A DNA stretch of 64,000 nt from Loripinus fragilis (lineage: Eukaryota; Mollusca; Bivalvia; Lucinida; Lucinidae), in NCBI GenBank assembly GCA_964019695.1, contig OZ026525.1:67377753-67441752 (forward strand), given 5' to 3'. The notes beneath the pieces were generated by a model. The model saw only the letters and a program-made list of their open reading frames with translations, had not been told where the DNA came from and ran no database searches. The position numbers and the translations under genes were made by a program. This document shows positions 21,419-33,640 of this stretch, piece after piece. Every line of letters starts with the position of its first letter. Positions within the stretch are counted from its first letter, which is position 1.

Positions 21419-23484
21419 AGGTCTGCGCCAATCCAATTTTCGTCAAAAATTCAATTTTCCAAAAATTGCCTAAAATTGTGGAGAAACACTTCTTTTGATG
21501 AAAGGAATAAATAATTTAGCCAAAAAATATTTTTTTAGCACAATTTAAGATAGTCCCTAATTTTCACTATTTTTGTAAGGTCCGCGCCAATCCAATTTTC
21601 GTCAAAAAATCAATTTTCCAAAAATTGCCTAAAATTATGGAGAAACACTTCTTTTGATGAAAGGAATAAATTATTTAGCCAAAAAGTATTTTCTTAGCAC
21701 AATTTAAGATAGTACCTAATTTTCACAATTTTTGTAAGGTCCGCGCCTGTCGAATTTCCATCAAAAATTCAATTTTCTAAAAATTGCCTAAAATTGTGGA
21801 GAAACACTTCTTTTGATGAAAGGTATAAATAATATAGCAAAAAAATATTTTCTTAGAACAATTTAAGATAGTACCTAATTTTCACTATTTATGTAAGGTC
21901 CGCGCCTGTCGAATTTCCATCAAAAATTCAATTTTCCAAAAATTGCCTAAAATTGTGGAGAAACAGTTCTTTTGATGAAAGGAATAAATAATTTAGCCAA
22001 AAAATATTTTTTAGCACAGTTAAGATAGAACCTAATTTTCACTATTTTTGTAAGGTCCGCGTCTGTCGACTTTCCGTCAAAAATTCAATTTTCCAAAAAT
22101 TGCCTAAAATTGTGGAGAAACACTTCTTTTGATGAAAGGAATAAATAATTTAGCCAAAAAATTTTTTTTCTTAGCACAATTTAAGAAAGTACCTAATTTT
22201 CACTATTTTTGTAAGGTCCGCGCCAATCCAATTTTCGTCAAAAAATCAATTTTCCAAAAAAGCCTAATATTGTGGAGAAACAGTTCTTTTGATGAAAGGA
22301 ATAAATAATTTAGCCAAAAAATATTTTTTCTTAGCACAATTTTAGAAAGTACCTAATTTTCACCATTTTTGTAAGGCTCGCCCCTGTCGAATATCCGTCA
22401 AAAATTCAATTTTCCAAAAATTGCCTAAAATTGTGGAGAAACACTTCTTTTGATGAAAGGAATAAATAATTTAGCGAAAAAATATTTTCTTAGCACAATT
22501 TAAGATAGAACCTAATTTTACTATTTTTGTAAGGTCCGCGTCTGTCCAATTTCCGTCAAAAATTCAATTTTCCAAAAATTGCCTAAAATTGTGGAGAAAC
22601 ACTTCTTTTGATGAAAGGAATAAATAATTTAGCCAAAAATTTTTTTTTCTTAGCACAATTTAAGAAAGTACCTAATTTTCACTATTTTTGTAAGGTCCGC
22701 GCTAATCCAATTTTCGTCAAAAAATCAATTTTCCAAAAAAGCCTAATATTGTGGAGAAACAGTTCTTTTGATGAAAGGAATAAATAATTTAACCAAAAAA
22801 TATTTTTTTAGCACAATTTAAGATAGTACCTAATTTTCACTATTTTTGTAAGGTACGCGCCTGTCGAATTTCCGTCAAAAATTCAATTTTCAAAAAAATT
22901 GCCTAAAATTGTGGAGAAACACTTCTTTTGATGAAAGGAATAAATAATTTAGCCAATAAATATTTTTAGCGCAGTTAAGATAGTACCCAAATTTTCACTA
23001 TTTTTGTAAGGTCCGCGCCTGTCGAATTTCCGTCAAAAATTCAATTTTCTAAAAATTGCCTAAAATTGTGGAGAAACAGTTCTTTTGATGAAAGGAATAA
23101 ATAATTTAGCCAAAAAATATTTTTTTAGCACAATTTAAGATAGTACCTAATTTTCACTATTTTTGTAAGGTCCGCGCCTGTCGAATTTCCGTCAAAAATT
23201 CAATTTTCCAAAAATTGCCTAAAATTGTGGAGATACAGTTCTTTTGATGAAAGGAATAAATAATTTAGCTAAAAAATATTTTTTAGCACAATTTAAGATA
23301 GTACCTAATTTTCACTATTTTTGTAAGGTCCGGGCCTGTCGAATTTCCATCAAAAATTCAATTTTCCGAAATTTGCCTAAAATTGTGGAGAAACACTTCT
23401 TTTGATGAAAGGAATAAATAATTTAGAGAAATAATATTTTCTTAGCACAATTTAAGATAGTCCCTAATTTTCACTATTTTTGTA
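21419..23484. repeat. B block 2: 13 monomers (2,066 bp)
   Basis: Counterpart of 6505-8570 with identical length; it again lacks AscI-type and TTGGAAGG monomers. It carries a private A-to-C change giving GTCGACTTTCC near 22068. Confidence 0.88.
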
Positions 23485-26400
23485 AGGTCTGCGCCAATCC
23501 AATTTTCGTCAAAAATTCAATTTTCCAAAAATTGCCTAAAATTGTGGAGAAACACTTCTTTTGATGAAAGGAATAAATAATTTAGCCAAAAAATATTTTT
23601 TTAGCACAATTTAAGATAGTCCCTAATTTTCACTATTTTTGTAAGGTCCGCGCCAATCCAATTTTCGTCAAAAAATCAATTTTCCAAAAATTGCCTAAAA
23701 TTATGGAGAAACACTTCTTTTGATGAAAGGAATAAATTATTTAGCCAAAAAGTATTTTCTTAGCACAATTTAAGATAGTACCTAATTTTCACAATTTTTG
23801 TAAGGTCCGCGCCTGTCGAATTTCCATCAAAAATTCAATTTTCTAAAAATTGCCTAAAATTGTGGAGAAACACTTCTTTTGATGAAAGGTATAAATAATA
23901 TAGCAAAAAAATATTTTCTTAGAACAATTTAAGATAGTACCTAATTTTCACTATTTATGTAAGGTCCGCGCCTGTCGAATTTCCATCAAAAATTCAATTT
24001 TCCAAAAATTGCCTAAAATTGTGGAGAAACAGTTCTTTTGATGAAAGGAATAAATAATTTAGCCAAAAAATATTTTTTAGCACAGTTAAGATAGAACCTA
24101 ATTTTCACTATTTTTGTAAGGTCCGCGTCTGTCGAATTTCCGTCAAAAATTCAATTTTCCAAAAATTGCCTAAAATTGTGGAGAAACACTTCTTTTGATG
24201 AAAGGAATAAATAATTTAGCCAAAAAATTTTTTTTCTTAGCACAATTTAAGAAAGTACCTAATTTTCACTATTTTTGTAAGGTCCGCGCCAATCCAATTT
24301 TCGTCAAAAAATCAATTTTCCAAAAAAGCCTAATATTGTGGAGAAACAGTTCTTTTGATGAAAGGAATAAATAATTTAGCCAAAAAATATTTTTTCTTAG
24401 CACAATTTTAGAAAGTACCTAATTTTCACCATTTTTGTAAGGCTCGCCCCTGTCGAATATCCGTCAAAAATTCAATTTTCCAAAAATTGCCTAAAATTGT
24501 GGAGAAACACTTCTTTTGATGAAAGGAATAAATAATTTAGCGAAAAAATATTTTCTTAGCACAATTTAAGATAGAACCTAATTTTACTATTTTTGTAAGG
24601 TCCGCGTCTGTCCAATTTCCGTCAAAAATTCAATTTTCCAAAAATTGCCTAAAATTGTGGAGAAACACTTCTTTTGATGAAAGGAATAAATAATTTAGCC
24701 AAAAATTTTTTTTTCTTAGCACAATTTAAGAAAGTACCTAATTTTCACTATTTTTGTAAGGTCCGCGCCAATCCAATTTTCGTCAAAAAATCAATTTTCC
24801 AAAAATTGCCTAAAATTATGGAGAAACACTTCTTTTGATGAAAGGAATAAATTATTTAGCAAAATAATATTTTTTTAGCACATTTTAAGATAGTACCTAA
24901 TTTTCACTATTTTTGTAAGGTACGCGCCTGTCGAATTTCCGTCAAAAATTCAATTTTCAAAAAAATTGCCTAAAATTGTGGAGAAACACTTCTTTTGATG
25001 AAAGGAATAAATAATTTAGCCAAAAAATATTTTTAGCACAGTTAAGATAGTACCTAATTTTCACTATTTTTGTAAGGTACGCGCCTGTCGAATTTCCGTC
25101 AAAAATTCAATTTTCAAAAAAATTGCCTAAAATTGTGGAGAAACACTTCTTTTGATGAACGGAATAAATAATTTAGCCAAAAAATATTTTTAGCACAGTT
25201 AAGATAGTACCTAATTTTCACTATTTTTGTAAGGGGCGCGCCTGTCGAATTTCTGTCAAAAAATCAATTTTCCAAAAATTGCCTAAAATTGTGGAGAAAC
25301 AGTTCTTTTGATGAAAGGAATAAATAATTTAGCCAAAAAATATTTTTTTGCACAGTTAAGATAGAACCTAATTTTCACTATTTTTGGAAGGTCCGCGTCT
25401 GTCGAATTTCAGTCAAAAATTCAATTTTACAAAAATTGCCTAAAATTGTGGAGAAACACTTCTTTTGATGAAAGGTATAAATAATTTAGCAAAAAAATAT
25501 TTTCTTAGAACAATTTAAGATAGAACCTAATTTTCACTATTTATGTAAGGTCCGCGCCTGTCAAATTTCCGTCAAAAATTCACTTTTCCAAAAATTGCCT
25601 TAAATTGTGGAGAAACACTTCTTTTGATGAAAGGAATAAATAATTTAGCCAAAAAAATTTTTTTCTTAGCACAATTTAAGAAAGTACCTAATTTTCACTA
25701 TTTTTGTAAGGTCCGCGCTAATCCAATTTTCGTCAAAAAATCAATTTTCCAAAAAAGCCTAATATTGTGGAGAAACAGTTCTTTTGATGAAAGGAATAAA
25801 TAATTTAACCAAAAAATATTTTTTTAGCACAATTTAAGATAGTACCTAATTTTCACTATTTTTGTAAGGTACGCGCCTGTCGAATTTCCGTCAAAAATTC
25901 AATTTTCAAAAAAATTGCCTAAAATTGTGGAGAAACACTTCTTTTGATGAAAGGAATAAATAATTTAGCCAATAAATATTTTTAGCGCAGTTAAGATAGT
26001 ACCCAAATTTTCACTATTTTTGTAAGGTCCGCGCCTGTCGAATTTCCGTCAAAAATTCAATTTTCTAAAAATTGCCTAAAATTGTGGAGAAACAGTTCTT
26101 TTGATGAAAGGAATAAATAATTTAGCCAAAAAATATTTTTTTAGCACAATTTAAGATAGTACCTAATTTTCACTATTTTTGTAAGGTCCGCGCCTGTCGA
26201 ATTTCCGTCAAAAATTCAATTTTCCAAAAATTGCCTAAAATTGTGGAGATACAGTTCTTTTGATGAAAGGAATAAATAATTTAGCTAAAAAATATTTTTT
26301 AGCACAATTTAAGATAGTACCTAATTTTCACTATTTTTGTAAGGTCCGGGCCTGTCGAATTTCCATCAAAAATTCAATTTTCCGAAATTTGCCTAAAATT

Positions 26401-26500
26401 GTGGAGAAACACTTCTTTTGATGAAAGGAATAAATAATTTACCAAAAAAATATTTTTTTAGCACAATTTAAGATAGTACCTAATTTTCACTATTTTTGTA
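23485..26500. repeat. B block 3: 19 monomers (3,016 bp)
   Basis: Counterpart of 8571-11584 without the 2-bp deletion. AscI-type box at 25235-25242; shares the GTCAAATTTCC and TTTTACAAAAATTGCC variants with copy A. Confidence 0.88.
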
Positions 26501-29500
26501 AGGTCTGCGCCAATCCAATTTTCGTCAAAAATTCAATTTTCCAAAAATTGCCTAAAATTGTGGAGAAACACTTCTTTTGATGAAAGGAATAAATAATTTA
26601 GCCAAAAAATATTTTTTTAGCACAATTTAAGATAGTCCCTAATTTTCACTATTTTTGTAAGGTCCGCGCCAATCCAATTTTCGTCAAAAAATCAATTTTC
26701 CAAAAATTGCCTAAAATTATGGAGAAACACTTCTTTTGATGAAAGGAATAAATTATTTAGCCAAAAAGTATTTTCTTAGCACAATTTAAGATAGTACCTA
26801 ATTTTCACAATTTTTGTAAGGTCCGCGCCTGTCGAATTTCCATCAAAAATTCAATTTTCTAAAAATTGCCTAAAATTGTGGAGAAACACTTCTTTTGATG
26901 AAAGGTATAAATAATATAGCAAAAAAATATTTTCTTAGAACAATTTAAGATAGTACCTAATTTTCACTATTTATGTAAGGTCCGTGCCTGTCGAATTTCC
27001 ATCAAAAATTCAATTTTCCAAAAATTGCCTAAAATTGTGGAGAAACAGTTCTTTTGATGAAAGGAATAAATAATTTAGCCAAAAAATATTTTTTTGCACA
27101 GTTAAGATAGAACCTAATTTTCACTATTTTTGTAAGGTCCGCGTCTGTCGAATTTCCGTCAAAAATTCAATTTTCCAAAAATTGCCTAAAATTGTGGAGA
27201 AACACTTCTTTTGATGAAAGGAATAAATAATTTAGCCAAAAAATTTTTTTTCTTAGCACAATTTAAGAAAGTACCTAATTTTCACTATTTTTGTAAGGTC
27301 CGCGCCAATCCAATTTTCGTCAAAAAATCAATTTTCCAAAAAAGCCTAATATTGTGGAGAAACAGTTCTTTTGATGAAAGGAATAAATAATTTAGCCAAA
27401 AAATATTTTTTCTTAGCACAATTTAAGAAAGTACCTAATTTTCACCATTTTTGTAAGGCTCGCCCCTGTCGAATATCCGTCAAAAATTCAATTTTCCAAA
27501 AATTGCCTAAAATTGTGGAGAAACACTTCTTTTGATGAAAGGAATAAATAATTTAGCGAAAAAATATTTTCTTAGCACAATTTAAGATAGAACCTAATTT
27601 TACTATTTTTGTAAGGTCCGCGTCTGTCCAATTTCCGTCAAAAATTCAATTTTCCAAAAATTGCCTAAAATTGTGGAGAAACACTTCTTTTGATGAAAGG
27701 AATAAATAATTTAGCCAAAAATTTTTTTTTCTTAGCACAATTTAAGAAAGTACCTAATTTTCACTATTTTTGTAAGGTCCGCGCCAATCCAATTTTCGTC
27801 AAAAAATCAATTTTCCAAAAATTGCCTAAAATTATGGAGAAACACTTCTTTTGATGAAAGGAATAAATTATTTAGCAAAATAATATTTTTTTAGCACAAT
27901 TTAAGATAGTACCTAATTTTCACTATTTTTGTAAGGTACGCGCCTGTCGAATTTCCGTCAAAAATTCAATTTTCAAAAAAATTGCCTAAAATTGTGGAGA
28001 AACACTTCTTTTGATGAAAGGAATAAATAATTTAGCCAAAAAATATTTTTAGCACAGTTAAGATAGTACCTAATTTTCACTATTTTTGTAAGGTACGCGC
28101 CTGTCGAATTTCCGTCAAAAATTCAATTTTCAAAAAAATTGCCTAAAATTGTGGAGAAACACTTCTTTTGATGAACGGAATAAATAATTTAGCCAAAAAA
28201 TATTTTTAGCACAGTTAAGATAGTACCTAATTTTCACTATTTTTGTAAGGGGCGCGCCTGTCGAATTTCTATCAAAAAATCAATTTTCCAAAAATTGCCT
28301 AAAATTGTGGAGAAACAGTTCTTTTGATGAAAGGAATAAATAATTTAGCCAAAAAATATTTTTTTGCACAGTTAAGATAGAACCTAATTTTCACTATTTT
28401 TGGAAGGTCCGCGTCTGTCGAATTTCAGTCAAAAATTCAATTTTCCAAAAATTGCCTAAAATTGTGGAGAAACACTTCTTTTGATGAAAGGTATAAATAA
28501 TTTAGCAAAAAAATATTTTCTTAGAACAATTTAAGATAGTACCTAATTTTCACTATTTATGTAAGGTCCGCGCCTGTCGAATTTCCGTCAAAAATTCACT
28601 TTTCCAAAAATTGCCTTAAATTGTGGAGAAACACTTCTTTTGATGAAAGGAATAAATAATTTAGCCAAAAAAATTTTTTTCTTAGCACAATTTAAGAAAG
28701 TACCTAATTTTCACTATTTTTGTAAGGTCCGCGCTAATCCAATTTTCGTCAAAAAATCAATTTTCCAAAAAAGCCTAATATTGTGGAGAAACAGTTCTTT
28801 TGATGAAAGGAATAAATAATTTAACCAAAAAATATTTCTTTAGCACAATTTAAGATAGTACCTAATTTTCACTATTTTTGTAAGGTACGCGCCTGTCGAA
28901 TTTCCGTCAAAAATTCAATTTTCAAAAAAATTGCCTAAAATTGTGGAGAAACACTTCTTTTGATGAAAGGAATAAATAATTTAGCCAATAAATATTTTTA
29001 GCGCAGTTAAGATAGTACCCAAATTTTCACTATTTTTGTAAGGTCCGCGCCTGTTGAATTTCCGTCAAAAAATCAATTTTCCAAAAATTGCCAAAAATTG
29101 TGGAGAAACAGTTCTTTTGATGAAAGGAATAAATAATTTAGCCAAAAAATATTTTCTTATCACAGTTAAGATAGAACCTTATTTTCACTATTTTTGTAAG
29201 GCTCGCGTCTGTCGAATTTCCGTCAAAAATTCAATTTTCCAAAAATTGCCTAAAATTGTGGAGAAATACTTCTTTTGATGAAAGGAATAAATAATTTAGC
29301 TAAAAAATATTTTTTAGCACAATTTAAGATAGTACCTAATTTTCACTATTTTTGTAAGGTATGCGCCTGTCGAATTTCCAATAAAAATTCAATTTTCCAA
29401 AAATTGCCTAAAATTGTGGAGAAACACTTCTTTTGATGAAAGGAGTAAATAATTTAGCCAAAAAATATTTTATTAGCACAATTTAAGATAGTAAAAAATT

Positions 29501-29990
29501 TCACTATTTTTGTAAGGTCCGCGCCTGTCGAATTTCCGTCAAAAATTCAATTTTTTAAAAATTGCCTAAAATTGTGGAGAAACAGTTCTTTTGATGAAAG
29601 GAATAAATAATTTAGCCAAAAAATATTTTTTTAGCACAATTTAAGATAGTACCTAATTTTCACTATTTTTGTAAGGTCCGCGCCTGTCGAATTTCCGTCA
29701 AAAATTCAATTTTCCAAAAATTGCCTAAAATTGTGGAGATACAGTTCTTTTGATGAAAGGAATAAATAATTTAGCTAAAAAATATTTTTTAGCACAATTT
29801 AAGATAGTACCTAATTTTCACTATTTTTGTAAGGTCCGGGCCTGTCGAATTTCCATCAAAAATTCAATTTTCCGAAATTTGCCTAAAATTGTGGAGAAAC
29901 ACTTCTTTTGATGAAAGGAATAAATAATTTAGAGAAATAATATTTTCTTAGCACAATTTAAGATAGTCCCTAATTTTCACTATTTTTGTA
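26501..29990. repeat. B block 4: 22 monomers (3,490 bp), one monomer lost
   Basis: Counterpart of 11585-15231 but 157 bp shorter. The loss fuses the equivalents of 14283-14441 and 14442-14597 into one monomer, 29199-29356. AscI-type box at 28251. Confidence 0.88.
29199..29356. repeat. Chimeric monomer marking a single-monomer deletion
   Basis: Its 5' part (GGCTCGCGTCTG to GAGAAATACTTC) matches 14283 onward, and its 3' part (TTTAGCTAAAAAATA onward) matches the end of 14442-14597. Two monomers of 159 and 156 bp in copy A are replaced by one of 158 bp, so array phase is preserved. This is diagnostic of exchange between adjacent monomers. Confidence 0.85.
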
Positions 29991-31264
29991 AGGTCTGCGC
30001 CAATCCAATTTTCGTCAAAAATTCAATTTTCCAAAAATTGCCTAAAATTGTGGAGAAACACTTCTTTTGATGAAAGGAATAAATAATTTAGCCAAAAAAT
30101 ATTTTTTTAGCACAATTTAAGATAGTCCCTAATTTTCACTATTTTTGTAAGGTCCGCGCCAATCCAATTTTCGTCAAAAAATCAATTTTCCAAAAATTGC
30201 CTAAAATTATGGAGAAACACTTCTTTTGATGAAAGGAATAAATTATTTAGCCAAAAAGTATTTTCTTAGCACAATTTAAGATAGTACCTAATTTTCACAA
30301 TTTTTGTAAGGTCCGCGCCTGTCGAATTTCCATCAAAAATTCAATTTTCTAAAAATTGCCTAAAATTGTGGAGAAACACTTCTTTTGATGAAAGGTATAA
30401 ATAATATAGCAAAAAAATATTTTCTTAGAACAATTTAAGATAGTACCTAATTTTCACTATTTATGTAAGGTCCGCGCCTGTCGAATTTCCATCAAAAATT
30501 CAATTTTCCAAAAATTGCCTAAAATTGTGGAGAAACAGTTCTTTTGATGAAAGGAATAAATAATTTAGCCAAAAAATATTTTTTAGCACAGTTAAGATAG
30601 AACCTAATTTGCACTATTTTTGTAAGGTCCGCGTCTGTCGAATTTCCGTCAAAAATTCAATTTTCCAAAAATTGCCTAAAATTGTGGAGAAACACTTCTT
30701 TTGATGAAAGGAATAAATAATTTAGCCAAAAAATTTTTTTTCTTAGCACAATTTAAGAAAGTACCTAATTTTCACTATTTTTGTAAGGTCCGCGCCAATC
30801 CAATTTTCGTCAAAAAATCAATTTTCCAAAAAAGCCTAATATTGTGGAGAAACAGTTCTTTTGATGAAAGGAATAAATAATTTAGCCAAAAAATATTTTT
30901 TCTTAGCACAATTTAAGAAAGTACCTAATTTTCACCATTTTTGTAAGGCTCGCCCCTGTCGAATATCCGTCAAAAATTCAATTTTCCAAAAATTGCCTAA
31001 AATTGTGGAGAAACACTTCTTTTGATGAAAGGAATAAATAATTTAGCGAAAAAATATTTTCTTAGCACAATTTAAGATAGAACCTAATTTTACTATTTTT
31101 GTAAGGTCCGCGTCTGTCCAATTTCCGTCAAAAATTCAATTTTCCAAAAATTGCCTAAAATTGTGGAGAAACACTTCTTTTGATGAAAGGAATAAATAAT
31201 TTAGCCAAAAATTTTTTTTTCTTAGCACAATTTAAGAAAGTACCTAATTTTCACTATTTTTGTA

Positions 31265-31420
31265 AGGTCCGCGCCAATCCAATTTTCGTCAAAAAATCAA
31301 TTTTCCAAAAATTGCCTAAAATTGTGGAGAAACACTTCTTTTGATGAAAGGAATAAATAATTTAGCCAAAAAATATTTTTAGCACAGTTAAGATAGTACC
31401 TAATTTTCACTATTTTTGTA
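31265..31420. repeat. Chimeric 156-bp monomer, second single-monomer deletion
   Basis: It starts like 16506-16664 (GGTCCGCGCCAATCC and AAAAAATCAATTTTCC) but ends like 16665-16821 (TATTTTTAGCACAGTTAAG). It lacks the ATTATGGAG and TAAATTATTTAG variants expected from the first. Copy A has 316 bp here and copy B has 156 bp, a clean loss of one unit. Confidence 0.83.
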
Positions 31421-31734
31421 AGGTACGCGCCTGTCGAATTTCCGTCAAAAATTCAATTTTCAAAAAAATTGCCTAAAATTGTGGAGAAACACTTCTTTTG
31501 ATGAACGGAATAAATAATTTAGCCAAAAAATATTTTTAGCACAGTTAAGATAGTACCTAATTTTCACTATTTTTGTAAGGGGCGCGCCTGTCGAATTTCT
31601 GTCAAAAAATCAATTTTCCAAAAATTGCCTAAAATTGTGGAGAAACAGTTCTTTTGATGAAAGGAATAAATAATTTAGCCAAAAAATATTTTTTTGCACA
31701 GTTAAGATAGAACCTAATTTTCACTATTTTTGGA

Positions 31735-33640
31735 AGGTCCGCGTCTGTCGAATTTCAGTCAAAAATTCAATTTTCCAAAAATTGCCTAAAATTGTGGAGA
31801 AACACTTCTTTTGATGAAAGGTATAAATAATTTAGCAAAAAAATATTTTCTTAGAACAATTTAAGATAGTACCTAATTTTCACTATTTATGTAAGGTCCG
31901 CGCCTGTCGAATTTCCGTCAAAAATTCACTTTTCCAAAAATTGCCTTAAATTGTGGAGAAACACTTCTTTTGATGAAAGGAATAAATAATTTAGCCAAAA
32001 AAATTTTTTTCTTAGCACAATTTAAGAAAGTACCTAATTTTCACTATTTTTGTAAGGTCCGCGCTAATCCAATTTTCGTCAAAAAAACAATTTTCCAAAA
32101 AAGCCTAATATTGTGGAGAAACAGTTCTTTTGATGAAAGGAATAAATAATTTAACCAAAAAATATTTTTTTAGCACAATTTAAGATAGTACCTAATTTTC
32201 ACTATTTTTGTAAGGTACGCGCCTGTCGAATTTCCGTCAAAAATTCAATTTTCAAAAAAATTGCCTAAAATTGTGGAGAAACACTTCTTTTGATGAAAGG
32301 AATAAATAATTTAGCCAATAAATATTTTTAGCGCAGTTAAGATAGTACCCAAATTTTCACTATTTTTGTAAGGTCCGCGCCTGTTGAATTTCCGTCAAAA
32401 AATCAATTTTCCAAAAATTGCCTAAAATTGTGGAGAAACAGTTCTTTTGATGAAAGGAATAAATAATTTAGCCAAAAAATATTTTTTTGCACAGTTAAGA
32501 TAGAACCTAATTTTCACTATTTTTGGAAGGTCCGCGTCTGTCGAATTTCAGTCAAAAATTCAATTTTCCAAAAATTGCCTAAAATTGTGGAGAAACACTT
32601 CTTTTGATGAAAGGTATAAATAATTTAGCAAAAAAATATTTTCTTAGAACAATTTAAGATAGTACCTAATTTTCACTATTTATGTAAGGTCCGCGCCTGT
32701 CGAATTTCCGTCAAAAATTCACTTTTCCAAAAATTGCCTTAAATTGTGGAGAAACACTTCTTTTGATGAAAGGAATAAATAATTTAGCCAAAAAAATTTT
32801 TTTCTTAGCACAATTTAAGAAAGTACCTAATTTTCACTATTTTTGTAAGGTCCGCGCTAATCCAATTTTCGTCAAAAAAACAATTTTCCAAAAAAGCCTA
32901 ATATTGTGGAGAAACAGTTCTTTTGATGAAAGGAATAAATAATTTAACCAAAAAATATTTTTTTAGCACAATTTAAGATAGTACCTAATTTTCACTATTT
33001 TTGTAAGGTACGCGCCTGTCGAATTTCCGTCAAAAATTCAATTTTCAAAAAAATTGCCTTAAATTGTGGAGAAACACTTCTTTTGATGAAAGGAATAAAT
33101 AATTTAGCCAAAAAAATTTTTTTCTTAGCACAATTTAAGAAAGTACCTAATTTTCACTATTTTTGTAAGGTCCGCGCTAATCCAATTTTCGTCAAAAAAA
33201 CAATTTTCCAAAAAAGCCTAATATTGTGGAGAAACAGTTCTTTTGATGAAAGGAATAAATAATTTAACCAAAAAATATTTTTTTAGCACAATTTAAGATA
33301 GTACCTAATTTTCACTATTTTTGTAAGGTACGCGCCTGTCGAATTTCCGTCAAAAATTCAATTTTCAAAAAAATTGCCTAAAATTGTGGAGAAACACTTC
33401 TTTTGATGAAAGGAATAAATAATTTAGCCAATAAATATTTTTAGCGCAGTTAAGATAGTACCCAAATTTTCACTATTTTTGTAAGGTCCGCGCCTGTTGA
33501 ATTTCCGTCAAAAAATCAATTTTCCAAAAATTGCCTAAAATTGTGGAGAAACAGTTCTTTTGATGAAAGGAATAAATAATTTAGCCAAAAAATATTTTTT
33601 TGCACAGTTAAGATAGAACCTAATTTTCACTATTTTTGGA
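31735..33640. repeat. Pentamer duplication in copy B with an expanded second unit
   Basis: TTGGAAGG marks at 31735, 32528 and 33641 are spaced 793 and 1,113 bp apart. The second unit is the pentamer plus one extra dimer of 320 bp (7 monomers instead of 5). Confidence 0.85.
33006..33325. repeat. 320-bp dimer gained by tandem duplication
   Basis: The monomers 33006-33167 (162 bp) and 33168-33325 (158 bp) repeat 32687-32847 and 32848-33005. The first is chimeric: its 5' end is the GGTACGCGCC type with TTTTCAAAAAAATTGCC, and its 3' end is the GCCTTAAATTGTGG type with the long A/T tract. The switch falls within the A-tract near 33,040-33,060. That point is also where the match to the segment starting near 47,490 begins. 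Confidence 0.85.

Larger units (their letters stand above)
18676..33590. repeat. Super-repeat copy B (about 14.91 kb)
   Basis: It follows copy A directly and has the same variant order. The offset to A steps from 14,914-14,916 bp to 14,759 after a one-monomer loss near 29,250, to 14,599 after a second loss near 31,300, and to 14,919 after a 320-bp gain at 33006-33325. Agreement ends near 33,590, where A returns to the CCGGGCC unit but B continues with another pentamer. Point differences from A are few where compared, for example GTCGACTTTCC near 22068 and T-to-A at 29093. Confidence 0.9.

Noticed and set aside
29054..29278. Open reading frame of 74 codons on the + strand
   Set aside because: It also starts with TTG. 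It is opened by one T-to-A change at 29093 that destroys the TAA of GCCTAAAATTG; copy A at 14,138 has the stop. It spans parts of two monomers and is chance.
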